Positions 1 to 6,220 of a DNA stretch of 6,993 bases are shown in pieces. The notes beneath the pieces are model-generated. The model was not told the origin of the DNA, did not search any database, and saw only the letters and a list, made by a program, of their open reading frames with translations. The stretch comes from JBFHER01 sp041584055. GTDB lineage: Bacteria; Bacteroidota; Bacteroidia; Bacteroidales; UBA5342. The translations under genes were made by a program, and so were the position numbers. The stretch's first letter is position 1, and each line of letters begins with the position of its first letter. Location: the NCBI GenBank assembly GCA_041584055.1, contig JBFHER010000210.1, positions 1 to 6,993 of the forward strand, read 5' to 3'.

Positions 1-255
1 ATTTCCCAGAAAACTTCTGGCATAAGCAGAAAAGGTTTCAATGTAACGTCGCTGACCTTCAGCAAATATTGTGTCAAAAGCAAGTGAAGATTTTCCACTG
101 CCGCTCAAGCCTGTTATTACGGTTAGTTTATTTCTGGGTATGGAAACATCTATGTTCTTTAAGTTATGGCTGCGTGCACCATAAACCTGAATCTCGGATG
201 TCCCATCCGCTGACACTTCTTCAAGTAAATCAATCTCCTTTTCCTCCGTTTTCAT
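1..255 (-). CDS. uvrA: UvrA, excinuclease ABC subunit A (N-terminal part, cut by window edge)
   Basis: UvrA is the damage-recognition ATPase of bacterial nucleotide excision repair. It dimerises, scans DNA and loads UvrB in the cytoplasm. Only the first 85 codons are here; family members are usually about 940 residues. Visible are the UvrA-type opening YGARSHNLKNI (residues 25-35), the Walker A P-loop GLSGSGKS (49-56) of the first ABC ATPase domain, and the diagnostic stretch that follows, AFDTIFAEGQRRY (59-71) and SAYARSFLG (76-84). The start is the ATG at 255-253. It gives about 20 acidic residues ahead of the conserved core, longer than the E. coli N terminus, and I see no better start inside. 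The start lies only 3 bases after the stop of the upstream transglycosylase gene, and no promoter is visible between them, so expression probably depends on that gene's promoter. Identity is certain from the motifs; the rest of the gene cannot be judged. Confidence 0.96.
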   Translation of the reverse strand, partial: MKTEEKEIDLLEEVSADGTSEIQVYGARSHNLKNIDVSIPRNKLTVITGLSGSGKSSLAFDTIFAEGQRRYIETFSAYARSFLGN

Positions 256-258
256 AGT

Positions 259-1251
259 TTATGGATTTACAACCCAGTTTGACTGGTGCACTTTAATGTT
301 TTTATCATTGAATTCCAGGGTTTCAGGAAGTGGTATCTTTATCACGTATTCATTGCCTTTCGAATTCGTCAAAAAGCCATCCCTCAACCATGGATTGTAT
401 TTTTTCAGGATGCCGTATGAAATGTGATGCTGTTTTGCAAACTCTCCAAAATCAGAGACTGCCGATGCAACCACAACTTCTTTGAACTGAATCAGCGGAT
501 ATAAATCTTTTTTATTGATTTTAAATCCATATTTCTGAGGTGCATTTAAGATCTCCTTAATGGCCAAAATACGGAAGACATAACGACTGGTTTCAGATAC
601 TAATAATAGATCGTAGTAATTATCAACAGATTGTCGTTCCAACTCGTCTGTGATTCGTCTCATTCCAATATTGTAGGATGCAGCAACCAGCGACCATGAT
701 CCAAATTTTTCATAGGCCTTATGAAAATACCTACAAGCTGCGCGGGTGCTTTTTTCCAAATCATAGCGTTCGTCTATTTCGGTATTCACTTCCAAACCAT
801 ATTCTTTTCCGGTGCTTTTTAAAAACTGCCAGAAGCCTACAGCACCAGCCGGTGAAACTGCCAGTGGATCTAAACTGCTTTCAATCAATGCCAGGTACTT
901 GAAGTCCTCAGGAATTTTCTCTTCCTTTAAAATACGCTCTATAATCTCAAAATATGAATTGGCTCGTTTAATCAATAAAATTGTGTTGGAATGAAAGTAA
1001 GAATTTGAAAGTAGTTCTTTGTCAAGGCGTTCACGCACATCTACCCGCTTAAGTGGGACTTCTTCTCCTGCAAAAGAAGCAGTTCTAGGAATGCTTACCG
1101 AAGTAATCTGATATGGCATGTCCTTTTTAGCGGGCGCATCCGTCCCGGAAATATTACTTTCGGAAGCACCTGACAGAAGAATGGCAATCAGCACTAAACC
1201 TAAGAGTGGGATGAAAATGAATAATTTTGATTTTATCGTGTTGTTTATCAT
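259..1251 (-). CDS. Membrane-anchored lytic transglycosylase (SLT/MltD-like) with degenerate C-terminal LysM-like region
   Basis: Predicted murein lytic transglycosylase, which cleaves the MurNAc-GlcNAc bond of peptidoglycan in the periplasm to form 1,6-anhydro ends. Numbering is from the ATG at 1251 (330 residues). A basic-hydrophobic segment at about 10-27 is a signal anchor or uncleaved signal peptide; it has no lipobox cysteine. The SLT domain spans roughly 95-230. It shows motif I ALIESSLDP with the likely catalytic Glu124, motif II GAVGFWQF (136-143) and motif III ASYNIG (191-196). The C-terminal part (about 255-310, with YGILKKYNPWL and EYVIKIPLP) resembles a worn LysM peptidoglycan-binding module, as in MltD-like proteins. 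An in-frame GTG at 1281 would add 10 residues, but I prefer the ATG because it sits directly before the basic/hydrophobic signal segment. The gene ends 3 bases before uvrA, suggesting one transcript. Family is clear; the LysM assignment is inferred. Confidence 0.92.
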   Translation of the reverse strand: MINNTIKSKLFIFIPLLGLVLIAILLSGASESNISGTDAPAKKDMPYQITSVSIPRTASFAGEEVPLKRVDVRERLDKELLSNSYFHSNTILLIKRANSYFEIIERILKEEKIPEDFKYLALIESSLDPLAVSPAGAVGFWQFLKSTGKEYGLEVNTEIDERYDLEKSTRAACRYFHKAYEKFGSWSLVAASYNIGMRRITDELERQSVDNYYDLLLVSETSRYVFRILAIKEILNAPQKYGFKINKKDLYPLIQFKEVVVASAVSDFGEFAKQHHISYGILKKYNPWLRDGFLTNSKGNEYVIKIPLPETLEFNDKNIKVHQSNWVVNP

Positions 1252-1296
1252 GCTAATAACAAATTTGTTGATGGAATTCACTTAAATTAATTGACT

Positions 1297-1310
1297 ATTT
1301 TGTACAAAAT
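1297..1310. promoter_or_regulatory. 14-bp perfect palindrome at the expected transcription start, possible operator
   Basis: ATTTTGTACAAAAT is a perfect 14-bp palindrome centred at 1303/1304. It lies 2 bases downstream of the -7 box of the transglycosylase gene, so it covers the predicted start point, where a dimeric repressor could block initiation. What binds is not knowable from the sequence, and AT-rich palindromes of this size can arise by chance. Confidence 0.3.
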
Positions 1311-1312
1311 TG

Positions 1313-1320
1313 CAAAGTTA
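1313..1320 (-). promoter_or_regulatory. Putative Bacteroidota -7 box for the transglycosylase-uvrA transcript
   Basis: Read on the minus strand this is TAACTTTG followed by CA, a full match to the Bacteroidota -7 consensus TAnnTTTG. It would place the transcription start near 1303-1308, giving a leader of about 50-57 bases to the ATG at 1251. No TTTG -33 element is visible at the usual 19-21 base spacing, so the call rests on the -7 box and its position. Confidence 0.5.
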
Positions 1321-1389
1321 ATCATTAAAACAGATCATAGATGACTGGGTAGCAAGAGATGTTAATATTTACATTTTTATAACAATTCC

Positions 1390-1420
1390 TTCGTTAATTC
1401 CAATGTAAAGTTTATATTTG
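1390..1420 (+). promoter_or_regulatory. Putative promoter of the C10 protease gene
   Basis: A full -7 match TATATTTG (1413-1420) lies 19 bases after TTCG (1390-1393), which matches three of four bases of the Bacteroidota -33 TTTG element. The expected start is about 1425-1428, leaving a very short A-rich leader before the ATG at 1441. There is no Shine-Dalgarno sequence, which is usual in this phylum. Confidence 0.6.
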
Positions 1421-1440
1421 TAAAACTAAAACATAATGTT

Positions 1441-3987
1441 ATGAAAGTAATTTTACTGGTTATTGGTTTATTTGTTATGTGCTTTTCTTATGGAAAAACA
1501 GTAACTGTGGAGGAAGCGAAACTGGTTGGTGAGCATTTTTTGTCATCTAAGATAGAGGATAATATGAAATCCTCCAGAATGATTTCTTTGATCGAGGTGG
1601 GAAATGTGGGACTGAATCTGAAGTCAACAGGGATGGAAGATCCGTCATTTTATTTCTTTAATGAAGAAAAAAGCGGGTTTGTAATTGTGGCTGGAGATGA
1701 TTGTGCCAGACCTATCCTCGGATATTCTATGCATGGTAAGCTCGATGGTTTGGTTTTGCCGGATGCATTTGTTGAGATGTTGGAAACGTACCGGGAAGAG
1801 ATAGCTTATGCAAGAGAGAATCAGCAGGACAATACCTCCTTTGAAAAAGTATGGGCCGAGTTGAAAACCGGGGAGGTTAAAACAAAATCAACTGGCATGA
1901 GCTCTGCTGTTACTCCAATGTTAACAACTAGCTGGAATCAGAGACCTTATTATAATGCTTTGTGTCCTCAGGATCCTGAAAGTGGACATCATGCGGTGAC
2001 TGGATGTGTGGCAACAGCTTTGGCACAAATTCTTAACTATTATGAACATCCTGCAAAAGCTGAAGGCTACTTTTCGTATATTGAAAATGATTTTGGATTG
2101 CAAAATGTACTGTTTTTCAATGCAGATTACGATTGGAACAAGATGCCGGATGTATTGAATGGATCATCACCGGATGAAGAGCAGTTTGCACTCGCAGAAT
2201 TGATGTACCATTGCGGTGTGGGTGTGAGAATGAACTATGGTTTGGCGCAAAGTGGTGCAACCATGGGGGCGATTCGAAATGCGCTTACAAATTATTTTGC
2301 CTACGATAATTCTTTGGAAATAAGATCCAAAGGTTCAAAAACATTTCCTGAATGGGAATTGGAAGTTCAGGCAGAGCTGGATGCTGGCAGACCAATCCTT
2401 TATGCCGGTTTTGGAAAAGGAAGTGGACATGCTTTTATTCTTGACGGATATGCCAGCGATCAGTTCCATATCAATTGGGGTTGGGGCGGATCAAGCGATG
2501 GTTATTTTGCATTGACAGCTTTAAATCCGGGCGCATATCCAAGCGGATTCAATGCATGGCAGATGGGTATATTCGGCGTAAAGCCAAGAACAAATTACAA
2601 ACGTTCTGACATTGAGCTGAATAAAATGCTTTCTTTTCAAAGCGATACCATTTACAACTTAAGTCCTTGTGATGTGACCTTTGATATAAAAAATAATTCC
2701 GTTGAGGAATTCAATGGTTATGTGTCACTTATTCTGTTTGATAAAGATACTGTTGAGGTGGGCTATATTGGAGCAAAATATGGATTAAAACTTGCCCAGG
2801 GAGAGACCCTTGGTGATGACACCTTGCTTCACATTAATAAATTATATGTGCAGCCCGGAGCTTATCTTGCGGCATTGTTATACAGGGAAAACGGTAATTT
2901 CATTGATGTCGATCCGGGAAATTTTACCAATTTTGTTAAAATTCAGGTTGCTTCGTCTGTGGGGGCAGGAGATTTGTTTTTAACAGATAGTGTTGTCTTG
3001 ATGGATTCTGTTCCGGTGACAGGAGATTCATTAAAAGTTATGCTTAATGTAGCCAATGGAGGTGCTTCAGTTTACAATGGCGAAGTACGGGCTGAGGTTT
3101 ACAACAGTTGGGGAGGGCAGGTTGCCATCCTTGACTCTATCGACATCTCGGGCTTGAATCCTTCCGATACAACTTCTTTGGTTTTGTTTGTAGATACGCT
3201 TGATTTATACCCCGGAAGGTATTATCTCCGCTTGTTTGAGAAGCCGGAAGGACAAGCTTATCATCTTGAATTAAACAGCAAGCAGTTCTTAAATCCGCTT
3301 CCATTTGTGGTGATTCCGGTGCCGCCGAAAGCTGACAAATATGAAAATAATGATTCAATTGAAATTGCAACGGTGGTTTTCCTTGAACAAAACGGAAGTT
3401 ATTTTACGAAGACGATTGATTCTGCCTCCATTCATGTGGATGAAGATAAAGACTTTTATGAATTTGTTATGCCGGAAGGGCCTTATACCTACACGGCCTG
3501 GATTAATTTAAGTAATCTTGGCGGGCGGGACAAAGGTAATGATCAGGAGGGAGGATCCTCTTTGCACATGCTGGCTCACCTTAACGGCACAACTCTTGGT
3601 CCGTGGGAAAACTACAGTGATGAACCTATTTTAATGAATGCCGGCGATACCTTGCGTGTTGAAGTCTTTCCGTTTTTCTTAGGTTTAACCGGTGATTATA
3701 CACTTTATTTAAGTGTCAATCAAACAGTTATCACAAGTGCAGAAGAGAAGCCGGAAGAAAAATTAAAGATATATCCAAATCCTGCAATAGAGACAATCAA
3801 CGTCTCGTCCGGTAAAACCATGACTTCTTTTGATGTGTTTTCGCTTGCAGGAGAATTGGTATATCACAACAAGATACTTACCAAATCTGTCCAGTTGGAT
3901 TTGCAGTCCTGGAATAAGGGAACATACCTTATGAAAATAAACTTTGAGGATGGCAGCAAGGAATTGAAGAAAGTCAGAATAATGTAA
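1441..3987 (+). CDS. Secreted C10 family (streptopain-like) cysteine protease with I69 propeptide, PPC-like domain and T9SS sorting domain
   Basis: Predicted papain-fold cysteine protease of peptidase family C10 (streptopain, interpain), exported by Sec and then through the outer membrane by the type IX secretion system. Order of parts in 848 residues: signal peptide (1-18); inhibitor-I69 type propeptide (about 20-130, with GFVIVAGDD and ILGYS) that should keep the zymogen inactive; a linker; the C10 catalytic domain (about 155-380); two similar beta-sandwich domains (about 385-502 and 505-625); a PPC-like domain (about 630-760, opening with KYENNDS); and a type A T9SS C-terminal domain (773-848, with KIYPNPA and a GTYLMKI segment). 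The catalytic Cys is C189 in HHAVTGCVATALAQ and the His is H330 in GSGHAFILDGY. HINWGWGGSSDGYF (343-356) supplies the Asn/Trp of the active site, so the enzyme looks intact. It is a single-gene unit with its own promoter and terminator. Substrate is unknown; nutrient proteolysis or host/competitor protein attack are both possible. Confidence 0.95.
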   Translation: MKVILLVIGLFVMCFSYGKTVTVEEAKLVGEHFLSSKIEDNMKSSRMISLIEVGNVGLNLKSTGMEDPSFYFFNEEKSGFVIVAGDDCARPILGYSMHGKLDGLVLPDAFVEMLETYREEIAYARENQQDNTSFEKVWAELKTGEVKTKSTGMSSAVTPMLTTSWNQRPYYNALCPQDPESGHHAVTGCVATALAQILNYYEHPAKAEGYFSYIENDFGLQNVLFFNADYDWNKMPDVLNGSSPDEEQFALAELMYHCGVGVRMNYGLAQSGATMGAIRNALTNYFAYDNSLEIRSKGSKTFPEWELEVQAELDAGRPILYAGFGKGSGHAFILDGYASDQFHINWGWGGSSDGYFALTALNPGAYPSGFNAWQMGIFGVKPRTNYKRSDIELNKMLSFQSDTIYNLSPCDVTFDIKNNSVEEFNGYVSLILFDKDTVEVGYIGAKYGLKLAQGETLGDDTLLHINKLYVQPGAYLAALLYRENGNFIDVDPGNFTNFVKIQVASSVGAGDLFLTDSVVLMDSVPVTGDSLKVMLNVANGGASVYNGEVRAEVYNSWGGQVAILDSIDISGLNPSDTTSLVLFVDTLDLYPGRYYLRLFEKPEGQAYHLELNSKQFLNPLPFVVIPVPPKADKYENNDSIEIATVVFLEQNGSYFTKTIDSASIHVDEDKDFYEFVMPEGPYTYTAWINLSNLGGRDKGNDQEGGSSLHMLAHLNGTTLGPWENYSDEPILMNAGDTLRVEVFPFFLGLTGDYTLYLSVNQTVITSAEEKPEEKLKIYPNPAIETINVSSGKTMTSFDVFSLAGELVYHNKILTKSVQLDLQSWNKGTYLMKINFEDGSKELKKVRIM

Positions 3988-3990
3988 ACT

Positions 3991-4020
3991 TAAAATGCCA
4001 CACTGGCATGTGGCATTTTA
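3991..4020 (+). terminator. Hairpin terminator after the protease gene
   Basis: A perfect 12-bp inverted repeat (TAAAATGCCACA at 3991-4002, TGTGGCATTTTA at 4009-4020) encloses a 6-base loop and begins 4 bases after the stop codon. The lower part of the stem is A/T, giving a short U tract in the transcript from within the stem. The symmetry means it could work in both directions, but nothing enters from the right. Confidence 0.82.
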
Positions 4021-4050
4021 TTGATAATAATTGAAACTATCTCCCTTGCG

Positions 4051-4074
4051 AACAGGAGCTGTTAACTCTAACAG
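4051..4074. repeat. Three alternating AACAG/CTGTT arms (overlapping inverted repeats)
   Basis: AACAG (4051-4055), CTGTTA (4059-4064) and TAACAG (4069-4074) follow each other with spacers GAG and ACTC. The central arm can pair with either outer arm, giving two mutually exclusive short hairpins, or the whole can be read as a double operator with half-sites 19 bases apart. Function unknown. It lies in the gap between the protease terminator and the LysE exporter. Confidence 0.35.
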
Positions 4075-4116
4075 TTATGACTTGTACTACTAAAGAGAGG
4101 TATTCTTGAAAAAAGG

Positions 4117-4191
4117 TTGCATCCCCAAAAAATATTTTTTGCAAATTTTGATTTTTGCTTGTTTGCAATTTATTTGTTCATTTGCATTTTG
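4117..4191. repeat. AT-rich leader of the LysE gene with four TTGCA repeats and a 16-bp palindrome
   Basis: TTGCA occurs at 4117, 4139, 4163 and 4182 (steps of 22, 24 and 19 bases, close to two helical turns). A perfect 16-bp palindrome made of A6TAT6 flanked by C and G lies at 4126-4141, and TTTG recurs six times between 4147 and 4191. Poor promoter candidates are TATTTTTTG (4133-4141, one base longer than consensus) and TTTATTTG (4169-4176), the latter 18 bases after TTTG at 4147. The promoter is probably within this stretch, but I cannot choose between the candidates. Confidence 0.35.
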
Positions 4192-4216
4192 ATTTACAAT
4201 TCAATCCTTTTTCTGT

Positions 4217-4810
4217 ATGGCACTGGAGGTAATCCCCTTTTTATTGTTCACAACCGTTACTTCCTCAACACCGGGACCGAATAATATTTCAAGCATGGCC
4301 TTTAGCATGAACCTGGGATACAAAGGGACCTTTAAATATATTCTTGGAATTTGGACCGGGGTATTTTTGTTGATGCTGCTTTGTGCATGGTTTACTTTTG
4401 GGCTCAGCAATGTATTGCCTCAGGCAATGGCATATCTTCGCTACATAGGATCCGCTTACATACTTTATCTGGCTTACAAAACGCTTAAGGTTAATTATGA
4501 AGCAGAAACAAAAAATGCCGTCAGTCCAAGGTATTTAGATGGTGTATTGCTGCAATTGGTAAATCCAAAAGCCATTTTTTATGGGATGACGGTTTACTCC
4601 ACTTTTTTCAGTGGGTTTATGGATCACTGGTCCTGGATCGTTTTATCAGCCTTTGTTTTATCTGTCATTACTTTTAGTGCGGTTTCGGTGTGGGCCTTGT
4701 TTGGCGTTGGCATAAGGCATTTTATGACGAACAAAAGAGCAAAGACAGTATTGAGTATTTTTATGGCGCTTGGGCTGGTGTACGTTGCTTTTGTTATTCT
4801 GATACCATAA
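4217..4810 (+). CDS. LysE/RhtB family amino-acid exporter
   Basis: Predicted inner-membrane exporter of the LysE superfamily (LysE, RhtB, RhtC), which pumps amino acids or related small metabolites out of the cell using the proton motive force. The 197-residue length is normal for the family and about six hydrophobic segments can be placed (about 4-24, 40-64, 70-90, 108-130, 138-162, 174-197). Family marks are TPGPNN (18-23) after the first hydrophobic stretch, GSAYILYLAYKTLK (78-91) and QLVNPKA (113-119). The ATG at 4217 starts directly at the expected N terminus; the leader has no Shine-Dalgarno sequence. It is transcribed away from the protease terminator, so it should have its own promoter in the repeat-rich leader, and it converges on the MFS gene. 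The substrate cannot be read from the sequence, and the neighbours give no biosynthetic clue. Confidence 0.93.
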   Translation: MALEVIPFLLFTTVTSSTPGPNNISSMAFSMNLGYKGTFKYILGIWTGVFLLMLLCAWFTFGLSNVLPQAMAYLRYIGSAYILYLAYKTLKVNYEAETKNAVSPRYLDGVLLQLVNPKAIFYGMTVYSTFFSGFMDHWSWIVLSAFVLSVITFSAVSVWALFGVGIRHFMTNKRAKTVLSIFMALGLVYVAFVILIP

Positions 4811-4829
4811 GCCAACCCTTAATTGCAAA

Positions 4830-4848
4830 GGAATTCTCCGTTTTTTTT
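4830..4848 (+). terminator. Weak possible terminator at the convergent junction
   Basis: A short GGA/TCC stem around ATTC, extendable by A-T pairs if G4840 is bulged, is followed by eight T (4841-4848). The stem is weak, so the T run is the main support. The 65-base gap between the two convergent genes holds a second T7 run (4862-4868) and no clear hairpin serving the minus-strand MFS gene. Confidence 0.3.
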
Positions 4849-4875
4849 CCCTGTCAGACCCTTTTTTTAGCCTCT

Positions 4876-6159
4876 TTAACGTTCCTCTTTGGGATGCTTG
4901 CGATTAGACCAAAGCATTAAGCCAATGGAAATAAGCAGCAATACGATGCCGGATAAATAGGTGAAGCTAAAACCGTACCACTCATATAACTTGATTCCAA
5001 TGATCGGTGCAAACAGCGCCCTGGCGCCGGTTAAAAACAGGTGTACAGACTGATAATCAGCCGCTTCATGAGGTTTGCAAAAATAACTGCTGCCAATGCC
5101 CCACAACAATGGCATACTGCCCATAAATATGCCGTTAAATAGAACAGCAATGAGTAACATGTAATAAAGTTTGATTCCCCAGAGTTCGGTGTAAGCGTTG
5201 TAATATTCTGTTAATCCGGTAAATAGAATGAACAGAAGCAGAGAGCCAAAAGTGATGACTGCAAAACGACGGGGGGCACGTTTCCCAATGAGTTTTCCAA
5301 ACAATGGCAAAAAGGCAATTGCAACCAGATTGAAAGCATTTTTGTAAAAGGCAACACTGGAATAATTCAGATGAAGGGCTCTTTCATAAAAAATGGTGAC
5401 CACCGCATGGGTACTCATCCAGGCAAAGCCGTAAATTATAAATCCAATCTCCAGATGACGAAATGGGATATTGTTTTTGAGTATTTGAAAAACACGTTTA
5501 AAAGAATCAGCAACAGCACTCCACAAGGGTTTGGTGATTTCAACCTGCTGCTGAATGAAATTTATTTTGGTCAACTGGAAGATTGAAATGACACCCAGTA
5601 TGCCTACCATTGGATAAAATACCTTGTAGGAATTTGGGTTAAAATCCAGTAATAAGCCTGTTAAAAAAGTAGCAATCATCATCGTTACTTTCTGAACACT
5701 TACCGAATAACTGAATAGTTTTCCAAAGTTTTTCTGGGTGTAATTACCTCGCAGGTATTGATTGATAGATGGAAGCACCGCAATTTTTGAAATGTAAAAC
5801 AAAAGGAAAACCCCCAAAAACAAATAATGGAATTCAGCCGCTAATCCCTGTCCCGTTACATTTGGAAAAAATGCAAATCCTACCAGTGGCAAACGTGTAC
5901 ATATCCCGATGATGCGTAAAAGTGATTTTCGGTTGGTGTAGCGTCGCAGCACCTCATTGGCAAGCATGGCAAACAGAAAAACAACCATGCTGAATTGGAA
6001 TAAAAAGGCCAACTGTACGTTTGATCCTTTCAGTGATTTGATAAAAATAAATTCATTCAAAAGCAAAGCTCCCTGGGCAAAACCGTCAATGCTGCTATAG
6101 AACAGGTGTAGTCTGAAAGTGCGTAGTTCGTTTTTATTCAGGTCTTTGAATATACTCAT
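4876..6159 (-). CDS. MFS-like 12-helix transporter, substrate unknown
   Basis: Predicted inner-membrane transporter of 427 residues resembling the major facilitator superfamily. Twelve hydrophobic segments can be placed at roughly 22-41, 47-68, 80-98, 108-130, 150-171, 180-197, 235-256, 268-290, 300-318, 330-350, 370-392 and 398-418, with a longer charged loop (about 200-232) between helices 6 and 7 as in MFS proteins. The usual loop 2-3 signature is degenerate (EVLRRYTNRKSLLR, 69-82); the matching loop 8-9 is KLIGKRAPRR (289-298). A distinctive part is LLWGIGSSYFCKPHEAADYQ (351-370), followed by SVHLFLTGARALFAPIIG (371-388). The ATG at 6159 follows an AAAAAGCAAC leader. The gene lies 61 bases after the pentapeptide-repeat gene with no visible terminator between, so co-transcription is plausible. 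Drug, sugar or metabolite transport are all open. Confidence 0.85.
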   Translation of the reverse strand: MSIFKDLNKNELRTFRLHLFYSSIDGFAQGALLLNEFIFIKSLKGSNVQLAFLFQFSMVVFLFAMLANEVLRRYTNRKSLLRIIGICTRLPLVGFAFFPNVTGQGLAAEFHYLFLGVFLLFYISKIAVLPSINQYLRGNYTQKNFGKLFSYSVSVQKVTMMIATFLTGLLLDFNPNSYKVFYPMVGILGVISIFQLTKINFIQQQVEITKPLWSAVADSFKRVFQILKNNIPFRHLEIGFIIYGFAWMSTHAVVTIFYERALHLNYSSVAFYKNAFNLVAIAFLPLFGKLIGKRAPRRFAVITFGSLLLFILFTGLTEYYNAYTELWGIKLYYMLLIAVLFNGIFMGSMPLLWGIGSSYFCKPHEAADYQSVHLFLTGARALFAPIIGIKLYEWYGFSFTYLSGIVLLLISIGLMLWSNRKHPKEER

Positions 6160-6220
6160 GTTGCTTTTTGAATGATATAAAATGGTTTAAGCGTTTCAGA
6201 ATAAATTGATTAACATGTCG

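Noticed and set aside
1252..1281. GTG at 1281 as start of the transglycosylase
   Set aside because: It is possible, but GTG starts are less common and the ATG at 1251 fits the signal-anchor layout better; kept only as an alternative.
1441..1500. Lipoprotein signal in the protease (Cys14)
   Set aside because: The residues before Cys14 do not form a lipobox and the protein has a T9SS tail, so ordinary signal peptidase cleavage near residue 18 is more likely.
3137..3370. Open frame on the minus strand inside the protease gene
   Set aside because: It lies fully antisense to clearly conserved protease coding sequence, and its translation shows no recognisable motif.
4690..4920. Plus-strand open frame overlapping the end of the LysE gene and the convergent junction
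   Set aside because: Out of frame with the well-supported LysE protein, with low-complexity translation, and it runs antisense into the transporter.
5371..5586. Plus-strand open frame inside the transporter gene
   Set aside because: Antisense shadow of the transporter; no start signals or protein features of its own.
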